A program made the translations under genes and the position numbers. The notes below the pieces were generated by a model. It did not search any database, was not told the DNA's origin, and saw only the letters and a list, made by a program, of their open reading frames with translations. Below are positions 24,249-32,165 of a stretch of 64,000 nucleotides of DNA, piece by piece; within the stretch, counting starts at the first letter, position 1; every line of letters starts with the position of its first letter. Source of the stretch: Flavobacteriales bacterium (GTDB lineage: Bacteria > Bacteroidota > Bacteroidia > Flavobacteriales_F > PHOS-HE28); contig JAHCIA010000001.1 of the NCBI GenBank assembly GCA_026129465.1, positions 1,187,964 through 1,251,963 on the forward strand, in the 5' to 3' direction.

Positions 24249-26630
24249 ATGCACGCCCGACAGTCCTTCCGCCAGCGCATCCGGCGCGTGCAGTACTTCT
24301 TTCCGCTGCAGTTGCTGTTGCTGCATCTGAAGAAGAACCACCTCCTGCTGCTCTTCTGGCTACTGCTCTTCGGCTACATCACCGAGGGCATCGGCGTGAA
24401 GTACGGTATCCCCTACCTCTTCCTGTTCCCGGAATACTTCGGGCGCACGGGCTTCTTCGCCTTCGCCATCACGGGCTTCGCGCTGGGCGGCTTCATCACG
24501 GCCTTCAACCTGTATAGCTACACGATGCACGGCTACCGCTTCCCGTTCATCTCCACGCTGGCAAGGCCCTTCCTGAAGTTCAACGTGAACAACGCGGCGA
24601 TCCCCGTGCTTTTCATCCTCACCTATCTATGGTGCAGCGCGGTTTTCCAGCACGAGAAGGAGTTGATGCCGCCCTGGCGGATCGCCCTGCACCTGGCGGG
24701 CTTCGTCTGCGGGGTGCTCGCCTTCCTGGGCCTGGCCCTGCTCTATTTCACGCGCACCAATACGGACATCATCAAGCTGCTGGGCGGCGAACCCGAGGAG
24801 TACCGCCCCGCCGAACCCTTGGTGGACATCATCGGTCCGGCGCATGACGCTCCGCCGCGCGACCGCCAGGAGAAACGCAAGGCCAACCGCTGGCTGCGGC
24901 TGGCGCAGCGCACGGAGAAATGGCGTGTGGAGACCTACCTCACGCCCCGGCTGCGCATCAAGCTGGCGCGCAGCAGCGCCCACTACGACCGGGAGCTGCT
25001 CCGTGGCGTGCTGTGGCAGAACCACGTGAACGGCTCCATCTTCGAGGTGGTGCTGGTGCTGAGCTTCCTGCTGCTGGGCGCCTTCAGCGACCTGCGTTTC
25101 TTCGCCATCCCCGCCGGGGCCAGCGCCTTCCTCTTCTTCACCATGCTGCTGATGATCTTCAGCGCGCTGTACAGCTGGTTGCAGGGCTGGACCGTCACGC
25201 TCTTCCTGCTCGGCGCCATCGCGCTCCACGCGTTGAGCCATCGAACGGTCTTCTTCTTCCACGACAGCCACGCCTTCGGACTCGACTACACGGTGCCGCC
25301 CGCGCGCTACGACCGCGCCAACATCGCCGCGCTTTGCTCGGATGCGGACGCGGCGCAACAGGACGCCGAGGAGATGCTGGAGACCTTGGAACGCTGGCGC
25401 GTGAAGAATGAGGCCCATGCTCCAGCAGACGGCAAGCCCTTGATGCTGCTGGTGAACACCAGCGGTGGCGGACAGCGTGCGCTCCTGTGGACCTTCCGCT
25501 GCCTGCAGGTGGCGGACAGTCTGGCGGGTGGCACCCTGATGGACCGGACCGCCCTGCTGACGGGATCATCGGGCGGATTGATCGGCGCGGCCTACTACCG
25601 CCAACTGGCCCTGGCCGATGCGGAGCAGGGCACCATGCGCCGATACAGCCCCACCCTGCTGGATGAACTCAGCGCGGACCTGCTCAACCCCGTGGCCTTC
25701 AACTTCGTCACCAACGACATGTTCGTGCGCTACCGCAAGCTGCGCGATGGCGACCTGCGCTACACCTTCGACCGCGGCCATGCCTTCGACCGCCGGCTGG
25801 ACCTGATGACACACGGGCTGCTGGATGTGCGGCTGGATGACATGGCCCAGGCCGAGCGGGAGGCACGCACCCCCGCACTGGTGATCAGCCCCGCTTCCAT
25901 CAACGATGGCCGCCGCCTGGTGATCGCCTCCCGGCCCATGGCCTTCCTGACGCACATGGTGCCCGAAAGTCAGCTGATGCGCAGTGGACAGCCGGAGGCG
26001 ATCGAATTCCAACGCTTCTACAAGGACCAGCGCGCCGGCCGCCTCAAGCTTGTCACGGCGCTGCGCATGAACGCCACCTTCCCCTACATCACCCCGTTGG
26101 TGACCCTGCCCAGTGAGCCTCCCATGCGCGTGATGGACGCCGGCCTGCGCGACAACTACGGCTACCGCGTCACCCTGGCCTTCCTGCACACCTTCCGGGA
26201 TTGGATCGCGGAGAACACCTCCGGCGTGGTGATGCTGCAATTGCGCGACACGCCGCGCGACATCGACGTGGAGGCCACGGCCAGCACGCTCTTCGGCCGG
26301 GTCGTCGATCCCCTGGGCAACGTGTACGACAACGTGGTGCGCATCCAGGACCAGGACTACGACCTGATGATGCGGCAGGCCAGCGCCTGGATGGGCTTCC
26401 CCATGGAAGTGGTGGACGTGGAATTGCGGCGCGACGAGGAGGAGCGCATCTCCCTGAGCTGGCACCTGACCGCGCTGGAACGCAAGCGGGTGTTGCGCGG
26501 CCTGGGCAGCGCGCACAACACGGCGGCCATGGCACGGCTGGGCGAACTGCTTGGCGGCTCAGCAGGGTCTATGGCGCCTGCCGGTACCAGCGCACCAGGC
26601 CTGGCAGCGGATCGGGCTCCGCGGCCATGA
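24249..26630 (+). CDS. Membrane-anchored patatin-like phospholipase
   Basis: A 793-residue protein. The N-terminal third has several transmembrane helices (LLLLFWLLLFGYITEGI and others). A second hydrophobic group lies near residues 260-340. The C-terminal half carries patatin motifs: SGGGQRALLW (oxyanion-type glycine stretch with Arg), the nucleophile elbow GSSGG, and MDAGLRDNYG with the catalytic Asp. That predicts Ser-Asp lipid acyl hydrolase activity at the membrane. The last roughly 20 codons overlap the convergent kinase gene (26569-26630), an unusually long antisense overlap. Confidence 0.82.
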   Translation: MHARQSFRQRIRRVQYFFPLQLLLLHLKKNHLLLLFWLLLFGYITEGIGVKYGIPYLFLFPEYFGRTGFFAFAITGFALGGFITAFNLYSYTMHGYRFPFISTLARPFLKFNVNNAAIPVLFILTYLWCSAVFQHEKELMPPWRIALHLAGFVCGVLAFLGLALLYFTRTNTDIIKLLGGEPEEYRPAEPLVDIIGPAHDAPPRDRQEKRKANRWLRLAQRTEKWRVETYLTPRLRIKLARSSAHYDRELLRGVLWQNHVNGSIFEVVLVLSFLLLGAFSDLRFFAIPAGASAFLFFTMLLMIFSALYSWLQGWTVTLFLLGAIALHALSHRTVFFFHDSHAFGLDYTVPPARYDRANIAALCSDADAAQQDAEEMLETLERWRVKNEAHAPADGKPLMLLVNTSGGGQRALLWTFRCLQVADSLAGGTLMDRTALLTGSSGGLIGAAYYRQLALADAEQGTMRRYSPTLLDELSADLLNPVAFNFVTNDMFVRYRKLRDGDLRYTFDRGHAFDRRLDLMTHGLLDVRLDDMAQAEREARTPALVISPASINDGRRLVIASRPMAFLTHMVPESQLMRSGQPEAIEFQRFYKDQRAGRLKLVTALRMNATFPYITPLVTLPSEPPMRVMDAGLRDNYGYRVTLAFLHTFRDWIAENTSGVVMLQLRDTPRDIDVEATASTLFGRVVDPLGNVYDNVVRIQDQDYDLMMRQASAWMGFPMEVVDVELRRDEEERISLSWHLTALERKRVLRGLGSAHNTAAMARLGELLGGSAGSMAPAGTSAPGLAADRAPRP

Positions 26631-27441
26631 GCGTCATACCACGGTCCAGCAGGCATTCGGCGAGTATCTCCCGGAAGCCGTGGGCCACCGACCCCGTGGC
26701 ATGCACTTCCATCCTGCGCTCCGGGCCGAAGAAGGTGGCGAGCAATTCCGCCAGCGCATGGAAGCGGCCGGTGAGCAACTCGCGCACGTAGGGCTCGTGG
26801 ATGTGTGGCACCAGCAGGGCCGTGTAGCCCGCGAGCGCACGCGCCGGAAAGGGTGAGCGGTGGATATCCGCGAGTGTGGCGGCGAGGTCGGGACCATCAG
26901 GTCCGAAGAGCGCCGTGCGCACGGCCTGCGGCATGCGGCCGTAAAAGGCATCCTGCAACAGGGTCCTACCGATGTCAGCGCCGCTGCCCTCATCGCCCAA
27001 GGCCCAGCCCAGCGAAGGCATCGGTGTGAAAAGGTGCCTGCCATCGTACCAGCCGGCATTCATGCCGGTACCGAGGATGAGCACCAGGCCCGGCCGATCC
27101 CCGCACAAGCCCAGCGCCGCGCCCATCAGGTCGGTGTCCACCTGGATCGCGGCCTGTGGCCAGATGCCCTTGAGCGCGGCATGCATGGCCTCGCGGCGAT
27201 CGGGCGAAGAACAACCGGCGGCGAAGACCACCACCCTTGGCGACCGAAGCAGGTCCGGCAGGTCCTCTTTGAAACGCTCCAACAGGTTGGCGGTGAAGAC
27301 CTGGGCATCGCCACTCAGCGGGTTGTATCCCAGCAGTGGCCGGCCTTTGAGCGGCAGCACCCGCCCATCGCCCGTATCGGGCAGCCAGGCCCAGCGGGAG
27401 GAACTGCCGCCCACCTCGCCGATGACCAGTTCGCCGGACAT
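26569..27441 (-). CDS. N-acetylglucosamine kinase-like protein (BadF/BcrA ATPase family)
   Basis: A 290-residue ASKHA-fold kinase. The first phosphate loop is IGEVGGSSSRWAWL, the second is LILGTGMNAGWYDG, and GWALGDEGSGADIGR is the sugar-kinase signature. Proteins like this phosphorylate N-acetylglucosamine from cell-wall recycling or chitin. The overlap with the convergent patatin gene covers its last 20 codons. The next gene on this strand lies 27 bp upstream (response regulator), so co-transcription is possible. Confidence 0.85.
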   Translation of the reverse strand: MSGELVIGEVGGSSSRWAWLPDTGDGRVLPLKGRPLLGYNPLSGDAQVFTANLLERFKEDLPDLLRSPRVVVFAAGCSSPDRREAMHAALKGIWPQAAIQVDTDLMGAALGLCGDRPGLVLILGTGMNAGWYDGRHLFTPMPSLGWALGDEGSGADIGRTLLQDAFYGRMPQAVRTALFGPDGPDLAATLADIHRSPFPARALAGYTALLVPHIHEPYVRELLTGRFHALAELLATFFGPERRMEVHATGSVAHGFREILAECLLDRGMTLMAAEPDPLPGLVRWYRQAP

Positions 27442-27468
27442 GGCGGAAAGGTACCGGCCCGGCCGTGC

Positions 27469-28149
27469 TCAACGCACGGGGTCGAAGAGGAACTTGTTCG
27501 GACTCACCAGCCCGTTGCGCATGGCATACATCACCACGGCGGCGGTGTTGTTCACCCCCAGCTTCTGCATGATGTTGCGCCGGTGGGTGTTCACCGTATG
27601 CGCGCTGAGGTTGAGATGCTCGGCGATGCGTGTGTAGGAGCGGCCCTCGGCGATCAAGGCCAGTACTTCGCATTCGCGCTCGGTGAGGGACACGGGATCG
27701 CAGGTGAGCGGTTCGGCCAGGAACTTCGCGCTGTCCACCCCGGTGCGTTCCAGCGCAGCGAGCACCTTGCCGCAGTAGAACTTCTCCCCTTCCGCCGTGC
27801 GCAACACGGCCTCGATGATCTCCTCCACACCGCAATCCTTCCGGATGTAGCCCGTGACCCCGGCGCGTATGGCGCTGCGCAGGGTGGCGGGGGATGGATC
27901 GGGCGTAATGGCCACGAAGCGGGCGCGTTTGGCCCGGCGCATACCATCGCGGATGGCCGAGGCGCCGAAGCCCTCGGAGGTATGGTCGATCAGCACCACA
28001 TCCGGGCGCAGCCGCACCAGTTGGGCCTGGAGCTCGATCGCGTCGCGTGCGGCACCCACCAGCTCCACCCGGTCCACTTTGGCCAGGATGGCGCGCAGCC
28101 CGATGAGGGCGAGTTCGCCTTGGTCGGCCAGGAGCGTGCGGATGCGCAT
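27469..28149 (-). CDS. LuxR/NarL-family DNA-binding response regulator
   Basis: A 226-residue protein with a receiver-like domain (residues 1-120; VVLIDH as the Asp region). The C-terminal helix-turn-helix (LTERECEVLALIAEGRS, AHTVNTHRRNIMQKLGV) is typical of NarL/FixJ. The usual acidic pair at the start of the receiver is weak (LLADQG), so phosphorylation may be atypical. No sensor kinase is adjacent. Two TAGCTTTG/TCTCTTTG promoter-like elements lie directly upstream. Confidence 0.88.
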   Translation of the reverse strand: MRIRTLLADQGELALIGLRAILAKVDRVELVGAARDAIELQAQLVRLRPDVVLIDHTSEGFGASAIRDGMRRAKRARFVAITPDPSPATLRSAIRAGVTGYIRKDCGVEEIIEAVLRTAEGEKFYCGKVLAALERTGVDSAKFLAEPLTCDPVSLTERECEVLALIAEGRSYTRIAEHLNLSAHTVNTHRRNIMQKLGVNNTAAVVMYAMRNGLVSPNKFLFDPVR

Positions 28150-28179
28150 GGGTTATTTAGGATCGTTCCAAAGAGAGCG

Positions 28180-28187
28180 CAAAGCTA
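28180..28187 (-). promoter_or_regulatory. -7 element for the response-regulator gene
   Basis: The minus strand reads TAGCTTTG, an exact consensus match about 30 nt upstream of the ATG. Confidence 0.5.
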
Positions 28188-28220
28188 TCACAGCAGGGGC
28201 TCGGCCGGATGGGAAGTTCT

Positions 28221-29153
28221 TCACGCCTGTTCGTTGGCGCCAGGGGTGTACGACACGCCCTCCTGGGCGGGCAGCGTGGCCGGAAAGATGGCTCGGGCCT
28301 CAGCCAGCAGCGGCTCCACCGTCTTGTAGCGCGAACTGAAGTGGCCCAGCAGCAGCCTGCCCACGCCGGCATCGCGCGCCAGGGTGGCGGCCTGCGCGGC
28401 GGTGGTGTGGTAGGTCTCCTTGGCGCGGGCCGCCAGTTGCTCGGTGAAGGTGGCCTCGTGGTAGAGCAGGTCCACTCCTCGGAGATGGGGGATCAGCGCG
28501 GTCTCATAGGCGGTGTCGGAACAATAGGCGTAGCTGCGCACCGGCGGTGGCTCCAAGGTCAGCTCCGCATTGGGCATCGTGCTGCCATCGGCCAGGACGA
28601 GATCATCGCCGAGCTTCACCGCATCGCGGCGGAAGTGCGGCACCAGATGCAGGCGATCAAGGCGCAGTGGACGCGGCGCTGGCTTCTCGCGGAAGACGAA
28701 GCCTGTGCAGGGGATGCGGTGGCGCAGGGCGAGCAGGCGTACCTCCACGCGTTCATCCTGCCAGGCCAGGATGCCGTTCGCAGGCGTTAGCGCACGATGC
28801 TCCACCGGAAATCGCAACCAGGTCTCCGAGGCGCGCAACTGCACATCGACCACTTCGCGCAACGCGGGCGGCCCGTGCACATGCAGCGGTGTCTTGCGCC
28901 CCAGCAGATGCATGGTGCTGAGCAGGCCCATCAAGCCCAGGTAGTGGTCGCCGTGCATGTGGCTGATGAAGACATGGCCCACACGCATGAAGTTGATCCC
29001 CAGTTCGCGCAACCGTTCCTGGGTGCCTTCTCCGCAATCGATCAGATACAGCGCCTCGTGCACGTTGAGCAGCTGCGCCGAGGGGTGCCTGCCCCGGGCG
29101 GGCAAGGCCGCACCAGTGCCGAGGGGGATCACATCGAATCTGCGGAGCGCCAT
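28221..29153 (-). CDS. rnz: Ribonuclease Z
   Basis: A 310-residue metallo-beta-lactamase-fold endonuclease that trims tRNA 3' ends. It has the zinc motif ISHMHGDHYLGLMG, CSDTAYE and YHEATF in the middle, and LLLGHFSSRY near the end, in the order of short-form RNase Z. Start MALRRFDVIPLGTGAALP is typical. The gene is bounded downstream by the response regulator and upstream by a terminator hairpin of the next T9SS gene. Confidence 0.95.
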   Translation of the reverse strand: MALRRFDVIPLGTGAALPARGRHPSAQLLNVHEALYLIDCGEGTQERLRELGINFMRVGHVFISHMHGDHYLGLMGLLSTMHLLGRKTPLHVHGPPALREVVDVQLRASETWLRFPVEHRALTPANGILAWQDERVEVRLLALRHRIPCTGFVFREKPAPRPLRLDRLHLVPHFRRDAVKLGDDLVLADGSTMPNAELTLEPPPVRSYAYCSDTAYETALIPHLRGVDLLYHEATFTEQLAARAKETYHTTAAQAATLARDAGVGRLLLGHFSSRYKTVEPLLAEARAIFPATLPAQEGVSYTPGANEQA

Positions 29154-29164
29154 GCTTGCAAAGC

Positions 29165-29201
29165 GAAGGCCCCGGTCCTGTCGTGCGGGATCGGGGCCTT
29201 C
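29165..29201 (-). terminator. Terminator-type hairpin downstream of the T9SS gene at 29223
   Basis: GAAGGCCCCG (29165-29174) pairs with CGGGGCCTTC (29192-29201), a perfect 10-bp stem with a 17-nt loop. It lies just past the stop of the minus-strand gene at 29223. Confidence 0.5.
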
Positions 29202-29222
29202 GGGGCTTGGGTCGGAAGGGGA

Positions 29223-29981
29223 TCAGCGTTGCAGCACCATGCGGCCGGTGAAGGCCTCCTTGCCGCTTTCCACCTTGTAGAGATAAACACCCTCCTGCAG
29301 GTCGCGGTTCTCGAAGGGGATGCGGTTGATGCCCGCCTTGCCGTGGAGCGTCTGCTTCCACAACTCTTCGCCCAGCAGGTTGAAGACCCGCACGCGCACC
29401 TCGCCGGCACGGGCCATCTGGAACTCGATCTGGGTGCGCACGCTGAAGGGGTTGGGCACGTTGCGCACATGGCCCAGGCCGGGCACCATGGCCACCTCCT
29501 GCACGCTCACGCTCTGCGAGATGAAGATCTTGTAGCCGGTGAAGCTGTACGGGATGGGGATGACGTTGCCGAACAGGTTGGTGTAGGCCAGCACGTTCAG
29601 CACCAGCGGAAAATCACCATGCTCCGTGGGGGTGCCCTGGATCACGCCGCAACCCAGCTGGCCCGTGATGTAGGAGCAGGGCGCGCCGGTCTGCGAGTTG
29701 CAGAGCACGGCCAGTCCATTGGGCAGGCCGCTGATGCCGGTAAAGGCCACCGAATCGATCATCTGGCCCTCGAAGGCGGGATTGATCACCCCGGCGTTCT
29801 GCGGCACGATCAGATTCAGGTCCTGGAAGTAGGGCTGGCCCATGGTGCCCCAGGTGAAATTGGTGGTGGTGTCGGGCCACACGCCGAAGAGGCTGTCCGC
29901 GTAAAGCGGGTTGGGCGTGCACGGCTGTGCCAGGGCACGGGTGGCGATGACCAGCAGGATCGGGAGTAGGGTTTTCCTCAT
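29223..29981 (-). CDS. Secreted protein with T9SS sorting domain
   Basis: A 252-residue protein with signal peptide MRKTLLPILLVIATRALA-Q. A beta-rich body (about 130 residues) holds three Cys (CNSQTGAPC, LGCGV). The C-terminal region (VPNPFSVRTQIEF, EGVYLYKVESG, FTGRMVLQR) is a type A sorting domain for the type IX secretion system. The body is not recognised. The ATG at 29981 starts exactly at the signal peptide. Confidence 0.82.
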   Translation of the reverse strand: MRKTLLPILLVIATRALAQPCTPNPLYADSLFGVWPDTTTNFTWGTMGQPYFQDLNLIVPQNAGVINPAFEGQMIDSVAFTGISGLPNGLAVLCNSQTGAPCSYITGQLGCGVIQGTPTEHGDFPLVLNVLAYTNLFGNVIPIPYSFTGYKIFISQSVSVQEVAMVPGLGHVRNVPNPFSVRTQIEFQMARAGEVRVRVFNLLGEELWKQTLHGKAGINRIPFENRDLQEGVYLYKVESGKEAFTGRMVLQR

Positions 29982-29992
29982 GGGAAGGTGGG

Positions 29993-30367
29993 TCACGGTT
30001 CCTTGTTGATGTCTTTCTCGATCTCCTCCATGTAGAGCAGGTCGACGGCCTCGGCGGCCGTGGGGGTGATGGAGAGCACGCTCTCCAACTGGGATATCTG
30101 CACCAGTTTCTGCACGGGTTCCTGCAGGCCGCACACGACCAACGAGCCGTTCACGCTCTTGCACAGGCGGTTGGCCACGAGCAGGGCGCTCAGCCCGCTG
30201 GAATCGCAGTAGCGCGTGGCGGCCAGATCGATGATCACGTTCCGCACGTTGGTCTTGTTCAGGTAGACCAGTTCGCTCTTCAATTCAGGCGCGCAGGTGG
30301 TATCCAGCTTCTCCACGTTGCTGGTCACCAAGGTGTAGCGGCCTTTGTCTTCGATGGTGAAGTTCAT
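29993..30367 (-). CDS. STAS-domain protein, anti-sigma-factor antagonist type
   Basis: A 124-residue single STAS domain. The hallmark phosphorylatable segment is present: YCDSSGLSALL with the DSSG serine, after VRNVIIDLAAT. Such proteins sequester anti-sigma kinases or act in partner-switching regulation. No anti-sigma kinase or phosphatase is adjacent. The exact promoter element TATCTTTG sits 16 nt upstream. Confidence 0.9.
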   Translation of the reverse strand: MNFTIEDKGRYTLVTSNVEKLDTTCAPELKSELVYLNKTNVRNVIIDLAATRYCDSSGLSALLVANRLCKSVNGSLVVCGLQEPVQKLVQISQLESVLSITPTAAEAVDLLYMEEIEKDINKEP

Positions 30368-30383
30368 GGTCCGGTGTTCCGGT

Positions 30384-30391
30384 CAAAGATA
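30384..30391 (-). promoter_or_regulatory. -7 element for the STAS gene
   Basis: The minus strand reads TATCTTTG, an exact TAnnTTTG match, with about 10 nt of predicted leader. Confidence 0.55.
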
Positions 30392-30435
30392 ATCAGGGCC
30401 GGGATCCGAAAGGGCAAGGCGCGGCGGGCGCGGTC

Positions 30436-31419
30436 TCACACATGGCCGCGTGGGATCCGGGCGGCCAGCAGATAGAGCACCGCCATGCGGATGGCCACAC
30501 CGTTCTCCACCTGGTCCAGGATGATGCTGTTGGCGTGGTCGGCCACCTCGCTGGTGACCTCCACCCCGCGGTTGATGGGCCCCGGATGCATGATGGTGAT
30601 GTCGCGGCCCACACGCTGGTATCGGGCCAGGTCCAGCCCATAGAGCATGGCGTACTCGCGCAGGCTGGGGAAGTTGGCCAGGCCATCGCCCCCCTGCCGT
30701 TCCATCTGGATGCGCAGCATGTTGGCCACATCGCACCAGGCCAGCGCCTTGTCCAGGTCGTGCTCCACGGTCACGCCCAGGCTTTCCACGTGCCGGGGCA
30801 TCAGCGTGGCCGGGCCACAGAGCATCACTTCGGCGCCGAGCTTCTTCAGGCAGAGGATGTTGCTGAGGGCCACCCGGCTGTGGAGGATGTCGCCCGCGAT
30901 GAGCACCTTCACGCCCTTCACCCTTCCGAGCTTTTCGCGGATGCTGTAGGCGTCCAGCAGGGCCTGGGTGGGATGCTCGTGGGTGCCGTCACCGGCATTC
31001 ACGATGCGGGCGTCCACGTGGCGGCTCAGGAAGATGGCGGCGCCGGGGTCGGGATGGCGCATCACCACCATGTCCACCTTCATCGCCAGGATGTTGTTCA
31101 CCGTATCCACCAACGTCTCGCCCTTGCTCACGCTGGAGCCGCTGGCGCTGAAGTTCACCACGTCGGCGCTGAGGCGCTTCTCGGCCAGCTCGAAGCTGAC
31201 GCGGGTGCGGGTGCTGCTCTCGAAGAAGAGGTTGGCGATGGTGATGTCGCGCAGCGAAGGCACCTTCTTGATGTGACGGCCCAGCACTTCCTTGAAACCG
31301 TCGGCGGTGCGGAAGATGAGCTGGATGTCTTCGGCACTGAGGTCCTGGATGCCCAGCAGATGCTCGGTGCTGAGCTGGCCGCTGGGGCTGTCCAGGGAGG
31401 TGTCGGGTGCCGGGCTCAT
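30436..31419 (-). CDS. pyrB: Aspartate carbamoyltransferase catalytic subunit
   Basis: Condenses carbamoyl phosphate and aspartate in pyrimidine synthesis. The 327-residue protein shows the carbamoyl-phosphate motif SSTRTRVSFE, the SGSSVSKGET segment, HEHPTQALLD and HPGPINRG. It follows pyrR by 19 bp on the same strand. No regulatory pyrI lies nearby, which fits a PyrR-controlled class. ATG 31419 was preferred over an in-frame start at 31494 that would run into pyrR. Confidence 0.96.
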   Translation of the reverse strand: MSPAPDTSLDSPSGQLSTEHLLGIQDLSAEDIQLIFRTADGFKEVLGRHIKKVPSLRDITIANLFFESSTRTRVSFELAEKRLSADVVNFSASGSSVSKGETLVDTVNNILAMKVDMVVMRHPDPGAAIFLSRHVDARIVNAGDGTHEHPTQALLDAYSIREKLGRVKGVKVLIAGDILHSRVALSNILCLKKLGAEVMLCGPATLMPRHVESLGVTVEHDLDKALAWCDVANMLRIQMERQGGDGLANFPSLREYAMLYGLDLARYQRVGRDITIMHPGPINRGVEVTSEVADHANSIILDQVENGVAIRMAVLYLLAARIPRGHV

Positions 31420-31438
31420 GGGTGTGCTTGGCGCTTGG

Positions 31439-32026
31439 TCATTGTCCCACACCTTGGGCGATGCTGGCCGCGTCGGTGGCGTCCACGTCGGCACCGTGGA
31501 GCAGCACGCGGTCCTGGCCGTCGGTCTCGCGCCACTCCACGGTCACATGCTGCCCGGCGATGCTGTCCACCCAGCGGCCCACGTGGTCGGGTTGGATGGG
31601 CAGTTCTCGGCTGAAGCGTCTGTCGATGAGCACCAGGAGTTGCACGGTGGCGGGTCGTCCGAAGGCGAGCAGGGCGTCGAGGCCGGCGCGGATGGTGCGG
31701 CCGGTGAAGAGCACATCGTCCACCAGCACCACCTTGCGGCCGTCGAGGGAAAAATCCAGTTGTGTGGCGCTGGGCGTGGGCGGCGTGGTGCGCAGGCGGA
31801 AGTCGTCGCGGTGGAAGGTGATGTCGAGCTCGCCGTACTGGAGTTGCTCACCACCGAGGATGCGGGCCAGCACGGCGCGCAGGCGGCGGGCCAGCAGAAT
31901 GCCGCGGGGCTGCAGACCGATGAGCGCTACGCCGGTGAGGTCGCCGTGGTCCTCGATCAATTGGTGGCACAGCCGCTCCACGGTCAGCTCCAAGGCTTTG
32001 CCCGAGAGGATGGTCACCGGCCGCAT
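31439..32026 (-). CDS. pyrR: Bifunctional pyr operon regulator / uracil phosphoribosyltransferase
   Basis: A 195-residue type I phosphoribosyltransferase-fold protein. VVLVDDVLFTGRTIR is the PRPP-binding loop, and GLQPRGILLARRL and ELDITFHRDDF are PyrR-type segments. PyrR binds pyr mRNA and/or makes UMP from uracil. It is the first gene of a pyrR-pyrB unit. A TAACTTCG element directly before the ATG leaves almost no leader, so classical PyrR attenuation upstream of pyrR itself seems impossible here. Confidence 0.93.
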   Translation of the reverse strand: MRPVTILSGKALELTVERLCHQLIEDHGDLTGVALIGLQPRGILLARRLRAVLARILGGEQLQYGELDITFHRDDFRLRTTPPTPSATQLDFSLDGRKVVLVDDVLFTGRTIRAGLDALLAFGRPATVQLLVLIDRRFSRELPIQPDHVGRWVDSIAGQHVTVEWRETDGQDRVLLHGADVDATDAASIAQGVGQ

Positions 32027-32031
32027 GGCGG

Positions 32032-32039
32032 CGAAGTTA
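32032..32039 (-). promoter_or_regulatory. -7 element for pyrRB
   Basis: The minus strand reads TAACTTCG, one mismatch from TAnnTTTG, 5 nt before the pyrR ATG, predicting a leaderless or near-leaderless transcript. Confidence 0.45.
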
Positions 32040-32165
32040 ACCGGCGGCGAAAAGGGACGATGCTGGCTTTGGAAAACTGTTGTCGCGGAGGAGGGGTGAG
32101 AGGGTGCGCAAGATGGATCCCACCACCCGCGCACCCTCCCACCTTTGCGCTCTGCTCTCGCTGCA

